From Komagataeibacter europaeus LMG 18890 (GTDB lineage: Bacteria > Pseudomonadota > Alphaproteobacteria > Acetobacterales > Acetobacteraceae): a stretch of 32,908 nt of DNA. The translations under genes and the position numbers were made by a program. The stretch spans positions 1-32,908 of the forward strand of contig NZ_CADP01000032.1 of the NCBI RefSeq assembly GCF_000285295.1. Direction: 5' to 3'. Every line of letters starts with the position of its first letter. Position 1 is the stretch's first letter. The notes beneath the pieces are model-generated. The model was not told the DNA's origin, searched no databases, and saw only the letters and a program-made list of their open reading frames with translations. Positions 1 to 12,489 of the stretch are shown here, piece after piece.

Positions 1-318
1 AGTTCTGCGAAAAATCAATCAAACCGCTTTCTGATTCAGGCTCTCACATGCTGCGGGCATGTAATGGTTTCAAGGCATGGGCAGGTCGTCGCCTGTAATT
101 TTATATTATGAATTCGATATATAATTCATGAATTCAGAACGGAATATTATTTTTTTATTTTGCATGGCGCGGCCGGAACCGCCTGCATCCTGCCCCGTTG
201 ATCTGTTCACAGCGTGCAGTTTCAGGATTGCTTCCCACGACTGGCCCAACGGGCCAGGGGAAAAACAAGGATCCCCATGTGCCGCTGTAATCTGGAAAGC
301 CGGGAAAGGTGAACGATC
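1..318. other. Intergenic region with a palindromic ATGAATTC repeat
   Basis: I find no convincing gene here. The one structured element lies at 108-135: ATGAATTC occurs at 108-115 and again at 128-135, 20 bp apart, and the first copy is also inverted against AATTCAT at 123-129 with an 8-base spacer. The surroundings are AT-rich (about 98-160). This could be an operator or promoter region for the small + strand frame starting at 319, but no regulator is identifiable. Weakly open frames on both strands here have no recognisable motif. Confidence 0.35.
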
Positions 319-573
319 ATGGTTTATCGCATCGATCCGCACGAACACACCAGTATCATCACAATAACCCATGCCAACGTCCGTGGTGACGGGTGATCCG
401 CGCACAATCCCGGCCATTTCATCAATAATCCCGAAAAGGCTGTAGCTGCCGGGCATGAAGGTGGCCGGCATGGCCATGCCCGGTGGTATGAAAAAACCCT
501 GAACATGACAGGTACAGCCTCCACGGGTTCCGCTTTCCCGCATGCGGACAGTCAGGCTGGCCCGACCTGCTGA
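319..573 (+). pseudogene. Decayed KGG-repeat stress-inducible protein
   Basis: The frame starting at ATG 319, preceded by AAAGGTGA, meets an in-frame TGA at 394-396. Immediately after it, the same frame reads SAHNPGHFINNPEKAVAAGH, then EGGRHGHARWYEK, to a TGA at 571-573. The block NPGHFINNPEKAVAAGHEGG closely resembles the NPGNFANDPEKAxEAGRKGG motif of the small hydrophilic general-stress family (GsiB/YciG, KGG repeats). No start codon follows the internal stop within a sensible distance. A second frame from ATG 371 ends its overlap in DPRT, which would join the KGG block through a frameshift. I therefore read it as a single-motif stress gene lost by a nonsense or frameshift change. A sequencing error or a short functional version with an unusual start cannot be excluded. 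Confidence 0.45.
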
Positions 574-712
574 TGCGGTTGGCAGCCATCTTGTGTGTCC
601 GCCATGAACGCTTGGTCCGTGGAAAAACGGGGCAGGGGCCATTTTCCGTCCGCCGCGATGATGGCCTGCCCGCATGGAACATGCCCGTTCCGAAATATCT
701 GGAGTAAGCCAA

Positions 713-1246
713 ATGAAAAAAAGCACAATACTGATGCTGGGGGTGGCTGTATGCCTGTCCACGCCCGCCATGGCGCAGTCCATACCGGAAAAGACAGGGA
801 TCAATTCCCTGATGGGTGTCGCACCGCACACGGAAGATTTTGTCAAGATCGCGACGATCAGTGACATGTTTGAAATCCAGTCCAGTGAACTGGCGTTGCA
901 CAGCAAGGATACCGCCCTGACGGAATTCGCGACACGAATGATCGCGGACCACAAGAAGACATCCGCCGCCCTGCAGGATCTGCTTCATAGTGGCAGCGTG
1001 CAGATACAGCAGCCTACCGCACTGGATGAAACCCATCAGGACGAACTGGACAAGCTCAAGACCCTGCATGGACGTGATTTCGCCCTGCAGTACAGAAGTG
1101 ACCAGGTATCAGCGCATGAAGATGCCGTGTCCCTGTTCCGGCGTTATTCTGAAAATGGTGAAAATGCCAGCCTGAAGACATGGGCGGCCAATACCCTGCC
1201 AACACTTGAAAACCACCTGCAGGCGGCAAGGTCGCTGCCGCAATAG
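713..1246 (+). CDS. Secreted DUF4142 family protein
   Basis: The product is 177 residues. The start at 713 is favoured over an in-frame ATG at 674 because GGAG sits 8 to 12 bases upstream and the protein then opens with a normal signal peptide (MKKSTILMLGVAVCLSTPAMA, cleavage after AMA). The mature part is almost wholly helical and matches the DUF4142 pattern: a first helix after EDFVKIATISDMFEIQSSELAL, then EFATRMIADHKKTSAAL, and a C-terminal H-rich helix ending NTLPTLENHLQAA. DUF4142 proteins are predicted four-helix, ferritin-like periplasmic or outer-membrane proteins common in alphaproteobacteria; their biochemical role is not established. The gene stands alone, followed at once by a strong terminator, so it is probably monocistronic. 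Confidence 0.85.
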   Translation: MKKSTILMLGVAVCLSTPAMAQSIPEKTGINSLMGVAPHTEDFVKIATISDMFEIQSSELALHSKDTALTEFATRMIADHKKTSAALQDLLHSGSVQIQQPTALDETHQDELDKLKTLHGRDFALQYRSDQVSAHEDAVSLFRRYSENGENASLKTWAANTLPTLENHLQAARSLPQ

Positions 1247-1250
1247 GCGA

Positions 1251-1283
1251 CGGGACGCCGTGGTTCCGTCCTGCTGTTTTTTT
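1251..1283 (+). terminator. Rho-independent terminator of the DUF4142 gene
   Basis: A seven-pair stem (CGGGACG at 1251-1257 with CGTCCTG at 1267-1273, one G-U pair) has a nine-base loop. After CTG comes a run of seven T at 1277-1283. It begins 4 bases after the stop codon. Confidence 0.8.
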
Positions 1284-1362
1284 CGAAATGATCTACCCTG
1301 CCGGGTGCAACTTTCCACAATGCATGCTGTTGAAGCCGGATATCCGGTAAAGGATGGTTCCA

Positions 1363-1551
1363 ATGAAGTATTCATCAAATGGAAATCCGCGGGACGGACG
1401 TGCCCCTGTCGATCCCACTCATGCGCCGCCATTCACGACGCCCGAGCAGAAACGGCATGGTTTTATTGTCGGCTGCATGGTCGTATTCTTCGTTACGCTG
1501 ATCGCGATGGTCTGCTGGTTCTTCCCGCAGATCCCGCTTCCCAGATTCTGA
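1363..1551 (+). CDS. Small single-pass membrane protein, hypothetical
   Basis: The product is 62 residues from ATG 1363, which has AAAGGA about nine bases upstream; an in-frame ATG at 1354 is too close to that site. A polar, proline-rich N-terminal half (NGNPRDGRAPVDPTHAPPF, then TTPEQKRHG) is followed by one hydrophobic helix, FIVGCMVVFFVTLIAMVCWFF, and a short tail PQIPLPRF. The layout suggests a tail-anchored protein with its N-terminus in the cytoplasm. I do not recognise a family. Similar one-helix peptides occur as accessory subunits of respiratory oxidases, but nothing here links it to one. A terminator-like hairpin follows at 1587. Confidence 0.5.
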   Translation: MKYSSNGNPRDGRAPVDPTHAPPFTTPEQKRHGFIVGCMVVFFVTLIAMVCWFFPQIPLPRF

Positions 1552-1586
1552 CATGCCACCATGAATACGAAAACACGCATGCCCTG

Positions 1587-1613
1587 AATGCCGGTCCGAT
1601 ATGGGCCGGTATT
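1587..1613 (+). terminator. Terminator-like hairpin
   Basis: An 11-base stem (AATGCCGGTCC at 1587-1597 with GGGCCGGTATT at 1603-1613, two wobble pairs) closes a five-base loop, 35 bases after the small membrane protein gene. The following CGTTTCGGGG is a poor T tract, so termination may be weak or factor-dependent. Confidence 0.45.
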
Positions 1614-1958
1614 CGTTTCGGGGGCTGTTTGAAAAAAGGCAGCATCCAGATTTTCAACAGGTCTGCCCTGCAGCGTGCTGACCGCACGCCCGGTCTCGAA
1701 CACATCCATCCCGCCAGGATTATGCCACAGCCCCGGCGATATGGGGGCAGGGAATGTGTCCTGCCATTGCGGTCTTGCGCATGCGCGACTATGGGCGGGA
1801 CGCCGCGCCATCCACCGCCACGGGCGGGAACGTGAGTGTGCCGGCCGGTCCCGTGGCGCTGCTTCATGCAACTGCCCCGTTCAGGGGGCGTTGGCGGCAG
1901 GCCACGTCATGACGGGTGCCTGCCGCCAGCGCACTGGTCCCAGCAGGAATGTAGCGCC
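1614..1958. other. Gap upstream of glgP
   Basis: About 345 bases with no supported gene. It contains AAAAAGGCAGCATCC at 1633-1647, an exact 15-base match to 25022-25036 and part of what looks like a dispersed intergenic repeat. Frames running through this gap have proline/arginine-rich translations with no motif. The promoter of the glycogen operon should lie here, but I cannot point to convincing -35 and -10 boxes. Confidence 0.4.
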
Positions 1959-4466
1959 ATGGGCGATATGACGCCATCATGCAATACCGATGATGAGCAG
2001 GCAGTGACCGATCTGGCGCTTGACCTGCACTGGACATGGAATCACGCCACCGACCGGCTGTGGCGCCAGCTTGCGCCTGATATATGGGACCACACGCATA
2101 ATGCGTGGACCGTGTTGCTCAACACGCCGCGCAGTCACCTGCGCAGCCTGCTGGCGACACCGGATTTTCGTGACATGCTGGCGCAACTGGTGCAGGCCCA
2201 TGCCGACAGCCAGAAAAAACCGTCATGGTTCACGCAGGCCAGCACCATGACCCCGTCACCGACCATTGCCTATTTCAGCATGGAATACATGCTTGATGAG
2301 GCCCTGCCCATCTATTCCGGGGGATTGGGCAATGTGGCGGGGGACCAGCTGAAGGCCGCCAGCGATCTTGGCGTGCCGGTGGTGGCGGTGGGGCTGCTGT
2401 ATGCGCAGGGGTATTTCCGGCAGGGTTTTTCCCCGACCGGGCAGCAGGAAGCCCTGTATCCCATTAACGATCCCGCCCAGCTGCCGCTGACACCGGTATG
2501 CGATGGCAATGGTGACCGGTTGCGCGTACCCTTCCGCATTGCCACGGGCCAGGTCTGGCTGCGGGCGTGGCGGGCGCGGGTGGGGCGTACGGCGCTTTAC
2601 CTGCTGGACACCAATGATCCCGACAATCCCCCGGACATCCGCTGTATCACAACACAGCTTTATGGTGGGGATGATACCCTGCGCCTGCGTCAGGAACTGG
2701 TGCTGGGCATAGGGGGATGGCGGTTGCTGCGTGTGATGGGGCTGCGGCCCGATGTCTGCCACCTGAATGAAGGCCATGCCGCTTTTGCCGCGCTTGAACG
2801 CGCATGCGGCCTGATGGAGGATCTGGGCATTTCCTTCGCCCATGCCCTGACCATCGCCCGCGCGGGTACGATCTTTACCACCCATACTGCAGTCCCCGCA
2901 GGATTTGACCGCTTTGCCCCCGAACTGGTGCGGCGGCACCTGGATTTTTATGCCCGCCATGACCTCCGCACCGATATTGCCGAGATCCTTGCGCTGGGAC
3001 ATGATGAGGGCGCATCCCCCGATACCCCCTTCAACATGGCCTGGCTGGCGCTGCGTGTCAGTGGCGCGGTCAATGCCGTCAGCCGCCTGCATGAACAGGT
3101 CAGCCGCAGCCTGTTCAACCCGCTGTTCCCCCGCTGGCCACAGGTCCAGGTGCCGGTATCCCATGTCACCAATGGCGTGCATGTGCCGACATGGGACAGT
3201 GCCGCCGCCGACGCGTTGTGGACCAGTGCCGCAGGCAAGGACCGCTGGCTTGGCACGCTGGAGGACGTGGAACATGGCATCCGTGCCATGCCCGCCCATG
3301 ACCTGTGGCACAGCCGCATGCAGGCCCGTGCGGCGCTGGTCGGGTTCATTGCGAACCAGCACGGCGCGCGTTCATGTTTCGCGGGCGGACAGCATGATTG
3401 CGGCATGCCGCCGCCACAATTTGATCCCGCTGCCCTGACCATCGGTTTCGCCCGCCGCTTTGCCGCCTACAAACGCCCCGACCTGCTTTTGCATGATCCC
3501 GGCAGGCTGGCCCGTATCCTGACCAGTACGGACCGCCCGGTGCAACTGGTGATCGCGGGCAAGGCGCATCCACGCGACATGGCGGGTCAGGCCCTGATTG
3601 CACGGTGGATGGATTTCATCCGGCGGCCTGACCTGCACGGGCGGGCAACCTTTCTGGTGGATTATGACATGTCCATCGCCCGACGGCTGGTGGAGGGGGT
3701 GGACCTGTGGGTCAATACACCCCTGCGCCCGTGGGAAGCGTGCGGCACCAGCGGTATGAAGGTGCTTGTCAATGGTGGCCTGAACGTGTCGGAACCCGAC
3801 GGGTGGTGGGCCGAAGCAGGGGCACCGGATGTTGGCTGGGTCATTGGGGATGGCGCGGATCATGGCGAAGGCCCCGCGCGTGACGCTTATGATGCGGATT
3901 GCCTGTACACCCTGCTGGAAAACGAAATCGTCCCCCTGTTCCATCAGCGTGACGGGGCGGGCATTCCGCAGGGATGGGTTGCGATGATGCGTGAAAGCAT
4001 GGCCCGGCTGACCACGCGTTTTTCGGCCAATCGGGCGGTCCGTGATTACACGCGGCGGTTCTACCTGCCCGCTGCCGCCGCCTGCCGCGCGCGTCTGGCT
4101 GACGGTGGGGTGAAGGCGGCCGAACTTGGGCGCTGGCGGCAGGCGCTGGCGGCGGGGTGGCATGAAATACGCTTTGGCGCGCTACTGGCCACGCGCGTGG
4201 CGGACCGCTGGCGCATCAGTGTTGATGTGTATCTGGGGGCGATTGCGCCGGACATGGTGCAGGTGCAGCTTTATGCCGATGTGACGGCCGGGCCCCCGGT
4301 CATCGTGCTGATGACACCGGCGGCGGGCGGGGCGGATGGGCAACTGACCTACAGCGCGGAAGTGGATGCAGCGCGTCGTGCCGCGGATTATACGCCACGG
4401 GTCGTGGGCTTTCATCCCGATGCCGCCATTCCGCTGGAAGCAGCGTTCATTACCTGGCAGAAATAG
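1959..4466 (+). CDS. glgP: Alpha-glucan (glycogen) phosphorylase, GT35
   Basis: The enzyme releases glucose-1-phosphate from the non-reducing ends of glycogen or maltodextrin, using pyridoxal phosphate. The product is 835 residues from ATG 1959 (AGGA about ten bases upstream); the open frame extends to 1836, but that part looks non-coding. The N-terminus (ALDLHWTWNHATDRLWRQL) is the DUF3417-type cap seen in the short bacterial and archaeal phosphorylases. YFSMEYMLDEALPIYSGGLG and GDQLKAASDLGVP follow. The cofactor-binding segment EACGTSGMK lies at residues 593-601, with the PLP lysine expected at 601. NGGLNVSEPDGWW comes after it. This form lacks the regulatory N-terminus of animal phosphorylases. 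It is first in the glycogen/trehalose cluster and is separated from glgA by 226 bases. Confidence 0.93.
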   Translation: MGDMTPSCNTDDEQAVTDLALDLHWTWNHATDRLWRQLAPDIWDHTHNAWTVLLNTPRSHLRSLLATPDFRDMLAQLVQAHADSQKKPSWFTQASTMTPSPTIAYFSMEYMLDEALPIYSGGLGNVAGDQLKAASDLGVPVVAVGLLYAQGYFRQGFSPTGQQEALYPINDPAQLPLTPVCDGNGDRLRVPFRIATGQVWLRAWRARVGRTALYLLDTNDPDNPPDIRCITTQLYGGDDTLRLRQELVLGIGGWRLLRVMGLRPDVCHLNEGHAAFAALERACGLMEDLGISFAHALTIARAGTIFTTHTAVPAGFDRFAPELVRRHLDFYARHDLRTDIAEILALGHDEGASPDTPFNMAWLALRVSGAVNAVSRLHEQVSRSLFNPLFPRWPQVQVPVSHVTNGVHVPTWDSAAADALWTSAAGKDRWLGTLEDVEHGIRAMPAHDLWHSRMQARAALVGFIANQHGARSCFAGGQHDCGMPPPQFDPAALTIGFARRFAAYKRPDLLLHDPGRLARILTSTDRPVQLVIAGKAHPRDMAGQALIARWMDFIRRPDLHGRATFLVDYDMSIARRLVEGVDLWVNTPLRPWEACGTSGMKVLVNGGLNVSEPDGWWAEAGAPDVGWVIGDGADHGEGPARDAYDADCLYTLLENEIVPLFHQRDGAGIPQGWVAMMRESMARLTTRFSANRAVRDYTRRFYLPAAAACRARLADGGVKAAELGRWRQALAAGWHEIRFGALLATRVADRWRISVDVYLGAIAPDMVQVQLYADVTAGPPVIVLMTPAAGGADGQLTYSAEVDAARRAADYTPRVVGFHPDAAIPLEAAFITWQK

Positions 4467-4692
4467 GCGCGGCCCCCGCGCGGAGAAATAATAACGGCAG
4501 GACTATATTCAGTGGTGCCGTCACATAATTGCCATTTTCATTATATTCCGGACCTCTGAACAATATTCGGAAGTAATGGCCTGCCCCCCGCGATCACATA
4601 ACCGTGTTGGTGAGACCATGCAGTCCATGGCCCGTTAACTGCCTAGAACCAGAAAATATGACCGGTTTTTCCCCCTGCAAGGAAACAGGCCG

Positions 4693-6315
4693 ATGGTCCG
4701 TGCGGTTACCACCTTCTTTTCCCCGATCCGGCTGCTGTCTGTCACGGCGGAGATGTTTCCCTTCGTCAAGACCGGGGGCCTGGGTGACGTGGCGGGTTCG
4801 CTGCCTGTCGCCCTGGCCCCGTATGGTGTCATGGTCACGACGCTGTTGCCGGGATACCCCGCCGTCATGGCGGCGGCGCGTGAACGGCGGCTGGTCGCCC
4901 ATGTGGACAGCCTGCTGGGACACGCGGTTACGTTATGGTCCGCAACTGTCGCGGGGCTGGACCTGCTGATCGTTGACGCACCTGAACTGTTTGACCGTCC
5001 GGGCAACCCCTATATGTGCCCTGATGGGCAGGACTGGCCTGATAACGGTATCCGTTTCGCGGTCCTGTCGCGCATGGCCGCCGATATCGCGCAGGGCCGC
5101 ATCGACCGGTACCGCCCCGATATCGTGCAGGCGCATGACTGGCAGGCGGGGCTGACGGCTGCCTATCTGCACCATGACAGCATTGCATTGGGAACGCCCC
5201 GCACGCCGGTGGTCCAGACCATCCATAACCTTGCATTCCAGGGACGTTTTCCCGCCACCTGCCTGGCGCAGTTCGGCCTGCCGCCCGAAGCGTTCTCGAT
5301 CGAAGGGTGCGAATGCTATGGCGCGATCAGCTTCCTCAAGGCCGGGCTGTATCATGCCGACCGCATCACCACCGTTTCCCCCAGCTATGCGCAGGAAATC
5401 CAGACGCCCGAAGGCGGCATGGGGCTGGATGGCCTGCTGCGCCATCGCAGCGACAGGCTGGAAGGGATCCTGAACGGGATCAACACCGACATATGGAACC
5501 ACGCCAGTGATCCGGCAGTACACTTTCCCTACGGGGTGGGGGACATGACCGGGCGTGCGTTCAACAAGCGCGACCTGCAATCGGAATTCGGCCTGTGGGC
5601 GGACCCCAATGCCTTCGTGATCGGTATTGTCAGCCGCCTGACCGCGCAGAAGGGCATCGACCTGCTGGCCGATGTGATGGCCCGGCTGCTGGTGGGCAAT
5701 ACCCAGATCATCGTGGTGGGGGAAGGGGACCGGGATATTGAACGCAGCCTTGTCGCCCTGCAACGGCAGTTCCCCGGACGGTTCGCGTGCCGTATCGGAT
5801 ATAGCGAAGTCCTGGGCCACCGCGTGCCGGCGGCCGTGGACGCGCTGCTTATTCCCTCGCGCTTCGAACCCTGCGGGCTGACCCAGCTTGGTGCGCTGCG
5901 TTACGGGGCCATACCGATCGCATCGCGCGTGGGGGGCCTTGCGGACACCATTGTGGATGCCAACCCCGCCGCACTGGCGCGTGGCGGCGCAACGGGGTTC
6001 CTGTTCGCGCCCGTGGATGGGGAAACGCTTGTCGCGGGCGTCAACCGCGCGCGCACGCTGTATCGCCGCAACCGGCAGGCCTGGCGCCAGCTTCAGTACA
6101 ATGGTGCGGCGTATGACGTGTCATGGAATGACAAGGCCGGACATTACGTCACGCTGTTTGCCGAGGTGCTGGGCGTGGACCTGTCGGCGCCCGCGGTGTC
6201 CAACGTGATCAGCCTGTCCGGTGGGGCGGATATGGGCATGCGCCTGCGTGAAGGGCGCAGGCGGACCATTGCCCGGCGGCCCCCGCGCCTGTCCCGCCCG
6301 CTTGCCGCGCCGTAG
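4693..6315 (+). CDS. glgA: Glycogen synthase, GT5
   Basis: It transfers glucose from ADP-glucose to the non-reducing end of a growing alpha-1,4-glucan. The product is 540 residues, starting at ATG 4693 with AAGGA upstream. The donor-binding motif [13 protein letters not shown] begins at residue 26. QAHDWQAGL, the second Rossmann domain opening ([15 protein letters not shown]), and the C-terminal [17 protein letters not shown] motif with its conserved glutamate are all present. It ends with a basic, probably disordered tail of about 35 residues ([19 protein letters not shown] and on) beyond the usual end of the family. No ADP-glucose pyrophosphorylase gene is next to it, so its substrate must be made by a gene elsewhere. 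Confidence 0.95.
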   Translation: MVRAVTTFFSPIRLLSVTAEMFPFVKTGGLGDVAGSLPVALAPYGVMVTTLLPGYPAVMAAARERRLVAHVDSLLGHAVTLWSATVAGLDLLIVDAPELFDRPGNPYMCPDGQDWPDNGIRFAVLSRMAADIAQGRIDRYRPDIVQAHDWQAGLTAAYLHHDSIALGTPRTPVVQTIHNLAFQGRFPATCLAQFGLPPEAFSIEGCECYGAISFLKAGLYHADRITTVSPSYAQEIQTPEGGMGLDGLLRHRSDRLEGILNGINTDIWNHASDPAVHFPYGVGDMTGRAFNKRDLQSEFGLWADPNAFVIGIVSRLTAQKGIDLLADVMARLLVGNTQIIVVGEGDRDIERSLVALQRQFPGRFACRIGYSEVLGHRVPAAVDALLIPSRFEPCGLTQLGALRYGAIPIASRVGGLADTIVDANPAALARGGATGFLFAPVDGETLVAGVNRARTLYRRNRQAWRQLQYNGAAYDVSWNDKAGHYVTLFAEVLGVDLSAPAVSNVISLSGGADMGMRLREGRRRTIARRPPRLSRPLAAP

Positions 6316-6380
6316 CTGGCGCGCGGCCATACCTGTTCGACGGCGTCATTACATTTAAAGACAATAATAAAGGCCACGGC

Positions 6381-8596
6381 ATGAGGATCAGGCATGATGC
6401 AGCCCACTATTCCCTTCCCGAAGGCGTTGATGACCTGGTGCATGGACGCAGCCCCGACCCGTTTTCCATCCTTGGCCGCCATAACATGGGCAAGGTCGAT
6501 GTCATCCGTGTTCTGTACCACGACGCGGCCCGCGTGCGGCTGGTGGTCGAACGTCCCCGCGCGGGGATGATGGAACGACCCATGCGACGCATGGGGGATT
6601 CCGGGCTGCATGTTGGCACGATTCCGGCGGGCGCACGCTATCACCTGAAAATCCAGTGGGCCGACGCGGTGGAGGAAACGGACGATCCCTACGCCTTCGG
6701 CCTGCTGGTGACGGACGCGGACCTGCGCCTGTTTTCCGAAGGGCGGCATCCGCACCTCGACCGCGTCATGGGCGCGCAGCCCATGGTGGTGGACGGGACG
6801 GCGGGCGTGCGCTTTGCCGTGTGGGCCCCCAATGCGCGGCGGGTTTCGGTTATCGGGGATTTCAATTTCTGGGATGGCAGGCGTCACCCCATGCGCCTGC
6901 GCCATGGCGCGGGGGTGTGGGAACTGTTCATTCCCGGTCTTGGTCCCGGTGAGCGGTACAAATTCGAGATCATGACGCGCGAGGGCCATATCCTGCCGCA
7001 GAAGGCCGACCCCTTCGCCCGTTTTGCCGAACGTCCCCCCGCCACCGCGTCCGTCATTGCCTCCCCCGCGCCCTTTGCGTGGCAGGACCATGAATGGATG
7101 GAACAGCGCGCGGGCAGGCAGCGCGAGGATGCGCCCGTTACCATATACGAACTGCATGTTCCCTCCTGGCGCAGGCCGCAGGGCGATCCCGACCGCATCA
7201 TGACATGGCGTGAACTGGCGGCGGAACTGATCCCGTATGTAGTGGAGGCGGGCTTTACCCACGTCGAACTCATGCCCGTGATGGAATACCCGTTTGGCGG
7301 GTCATGGGGATACCAGCCGCTGGGCCTGTTCGCCCCGTCCGCGCGGCACGGGACGCCAGCGGATTTCGCGGCCTTTGTCGATGCCTGCCACCGTGCGGGC
7401 CTTGGCGTGATACTGGACTGGGTGCCCGCCCATTTTCCCAATGATGTCCATGGCCTGGTCAATTTCGACGGCTGCGCGCTGTATGAACACCAGGACCCGC
7501 GCGAAGGGGTGCACCGTGACTGGAACACCCATATCTACAACCTTGGCCGGCATGAAGTGCGCGGCTTCCTGATCGCCAGCGCGCTGATGTGGCTGGAACG
7601 CTTCCATATCGACGGCCTGCGGGTCGATGCGGTGGCGTCCATGCTGTACCGTGACTACAGCCGCCGGGACGGGGAGTGGATACCCAACATACATGGCGGA
7701 CGCGAAAACCTGGAGGCCGTGGCCTTCCTGCGGCAACTGAATCAGGCCGTGCATGACACTATTCCCGACGCCATTACGGTGGCGGAGGAATCAACCGCGT
7801 GGCCCGGCGTCACCCGACCGGTGGAACAGGGCGGGCTGGGATTTTCATACAAATGGAACATGGGCTGGATGCATGACAGCCTGCGGTTCTTTGGCCGCGA
7901 CCCGTTATGGCGGGGCTATCACCTGCCAGAAATCCTGTTCGGGCTGCATTATGCCTTCAGCGAGCGGTTCATCCTGTGCCTGTCGCATGACGAGGTCACG
8001 CACGGCAAGGGATCGCTGCTGTCGCGCATGCCCGGCGACAACTGGCAACGCCACGCCAACATGCGGCTGTTCCTGGCCTTCATGTGGGCGCATCCGGGCA
8101 AGAAGCTGGTTTTCATGGGCATGGAATTCGCGCAGGAAGGCGAGTGGTCGCATGATGGCCAGCCCGAATGGCATATCCTGCCCGATCCGTTCAAGTCCGG
8201 CATGCTGCGGCTTGTGACCGATCTCAACCACATGTACCGCACGTTGCCCGCCCTGCATGCGCGGGACTGCGACCCCGCGGGCTTTGCGTGGGTCATTGGC
8301 GATGACACGGCCAATACGGTCCTTGCATGGCTGCGCTTCGCCCCCGGCCATGTGCCGGTTCTTGTCGTGCTCAACATGACGCCGGTGGTGCGCCATGACT
8401 ACCGCGTGGGCGTGCCGGTGGGTGGATCGTGGCGCGAATGCCTCAATTCCGACGCCACCGCATATGGCGGCAGCGGGGTGGGCAACGGGGGTTACGCCAT
8501 GGCGACGGATCAGGCGGCCCATGGGCATCCGTGTTCGTGCGTCCTGACGCTGCCGCCGCTGGCGGCCCTTTACCTTCATCCGGCGGGAGACGGGTC

Positions 8597-8600
<4 letters not shown>
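6381..8600 (+). CDS. glgB: 1,4-alpha-glucan branching enzyme, GH13_9
   Basis: It cuts alpha-1,4 chains and re-attaches them as alpha-1,6 branches, giving glycogen its shape. The product is 739 residues. An AAAGG lies eight bases before the start. The order is N-terminal branching-enzyme module ([17 protein letters not shown]), CBM48 ([20 protein letters not shown]), then the GH13 barrel. Catalytic positions are visible: nucleophile D416 in [17 protein letters not shown], general acid in the EEST motif near 469, and D537 in [14 protein letters not shown]. The full two-module N-terminus is of the long, E. coli-like type. Its TGA overlaps the glgX ATG (ATGA at 8597-8600), so the two are translationally coupled. 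Confidence 0.95.
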
Positions 8601-10707
<2,107 letters not shown>

Positions 10708-10711
<4 letters not shown>

Positions 10712-12489
10712 ACCGGTATTTCCAGCACCCCCGCCACGCCGGGGCCACGGTGGTGGACGGTGGGCATACGCGTTTCCGCCTGTGGGCGCCGTCATGCGAT
10801 ACGGTGGCGCTGGAGGTGGAAGGCCATGCCCCGATGCCGATGTCACGGCGCAAGGGGGGATGGTACGAATGCGTTTTTCCCTGCGGTCCCGGCGCGCGCT
10901 ACCGCTACCGTGTCGCCCCGGACCTTGCGGTGCCTGATCCCGCGTCGTGCTACCAGCCCGACGATGTGCATGGGCCGAGCATGGTGGTCGATCCCGGCGC
11001 CTATGACTGGCAATATCCACGCTGGTCCGGGCGGCCTTGGCATGATGTGGTGATATATGAACTGCATGTGGGGCTGATGGGCGGGTACGAAGGCGTGGCG
11101 CGCGAACTGCCCCGCATTGCGGCCCTTGGGGTCACCGCCATCGAACTCATGCCCCTGTCGGAAATACCGGGCGGACGCAACTGGGGATATGACGGTGTGT
11201 TCCCCTATGCCCCGGAATCCGCCTATGGCCATCCCGATGACCTCAAGGCGCTGATCGACGCGGCGCACGGGCTTGGGCTTATGGTGTTTCTTGACGTGGT
11301 CTACAACCATTTCGGGCCGGACGGGAATTACCTGGCGGGCTATGCCGCCCCCTTTTTTCGTGCCGACCTGCCCACGCCATGGGGGGCGGCCATTGATTTC
11401 CGGCAGGCCGCCGTGCGGACATTTTTTGAAGATAACGCGCTGTACTGGCTGATGGAATTCCGTTTTGACGGATTGCGGCTGGATGCGGTGCAGGCCATTG
11501 CCGAACGTGACTGGCTGCGTGAACTGCCCGCGCGTATCCGTACCCGCACCGAACCGGGGCGGCATGTGCATCTGATCGTGGAAAACGAAAATAACGACGC
11601 GGGCCTGCTGCGCGCGGGCTATCGCGCCCAGTGGAATGACGATGCCCATAACGCCCTGCATGTGATGCTGACGGGGGAGGATGAGGGGTATTACGCCAAC
11701 TTTACCCCCGATCCCGCAGCCGCCCTGGCGCGCGTGCTGGCGGAAGGCTTCGCCTTTCAGGGCGAAATCTCGCCCGTCACCCACAGGCCGCGTGGCAGCC
11801 CGAGTGGCGACCTGCCGTCCGACCGGTTCATCATCTTCCTGCAGAACCATGACCAGATCGGCAATCGGGCGCTGGGTGAACGGCTGGGCGTCCTGGCCCC
11901 GGAACCGGCATTGCGCGCGGCCTACGGGCTTGTACTGCTGTGTCCGCAGATCCCAATGCTGTTCATGGGGGAGGAATGGGGATCACGCCAGCCCTTCCTG
12001 TTCTTCACCAGCCATACGCCCGGCCTGGGCCGGATCGTGCGCGACGGGCGGCGCAGGGAATTCGCGGCATTTTCACATTTTGCGTCAGAGAAGATGCGTG
12101 ACACCATTCCCGACCCCAACGCGCCGGAGACCTTCGCCGCCTCCTGTCTGAACGATGCGGAACGCGACGCGCCGGACCATGTGGCGTGGACCGCCTTCAT
12201 CCATCACCTGCTGACGCTGCGCCGTCGCTGGATCATGCCCCGCCTGACCGGCGCGCACGCCATCGGGGCGCAGGTGATCGGGCCAAGGGCAGTGGTGGCA
12301 CGGTGGCGCATGGGCGATGGCACGGTGCTGGGCATCGCGCTCAATCTGGGAGATGTCCCCGTTGCCATGCCCGATGCGCCACGGGGACAGCGGGTGTATA
12401 TCCTGCCCATGTCGGAAACCGACGGGATTTCAGGCGTTCTGCCTGCCTGTTCCGTCATGGCCTGCCTTGCCGAGGTGTCCGATGAATAA
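10708..12489 (+). CDS. treZ: Malto-oligosyltrehalose trehalohydrolase
   Basis: It releases free trehalose from the end of malto-oligosyltrehalose, the second step after TreY. The product is 593 residues, starting in the ATGA overlap with glgX. A short carbohydrate-binding N-terminal domain (HTRFRLWAPSCDTVALEVEG) precedes a GH13_10 barrel: IYELHVGLM, then GRNWGYDGVFPYAPESAYG, then DVVYNHFGPDGNYL, all characteristic of TreZ. Catalytic residues visible are D259 in GLRLDAVQAI, E292 in LIVENENNDA and D382 in QNHDQIGNRA. The family normally runs to about 580-600 residues, so this is full length. Its pairing with treY downstream makes the assignment firm. Confidence 0.93.

Noticed and set aside
106-954. 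- strand frame of 282 codons at the left edge
   Set aside because: Its first half is antisense to the DUF4142 gene and the rest has no recognisable domain. The + strand KGG motif explains the protein-like part better.
2256-3362. Open - strand frame of 368 codons antisense to glgP
   Set aside because: Composition is that of a shadow frame (Gly/Gln/His-rich, no motifs), and glgP is certain.
4467-4481. Short GC hairpin after glgP (GCGCGG-CCC-CCGCGC)
   Set aside because: Only six pairs with a three-base loop and no following T tract, so I do not call it a terminator.
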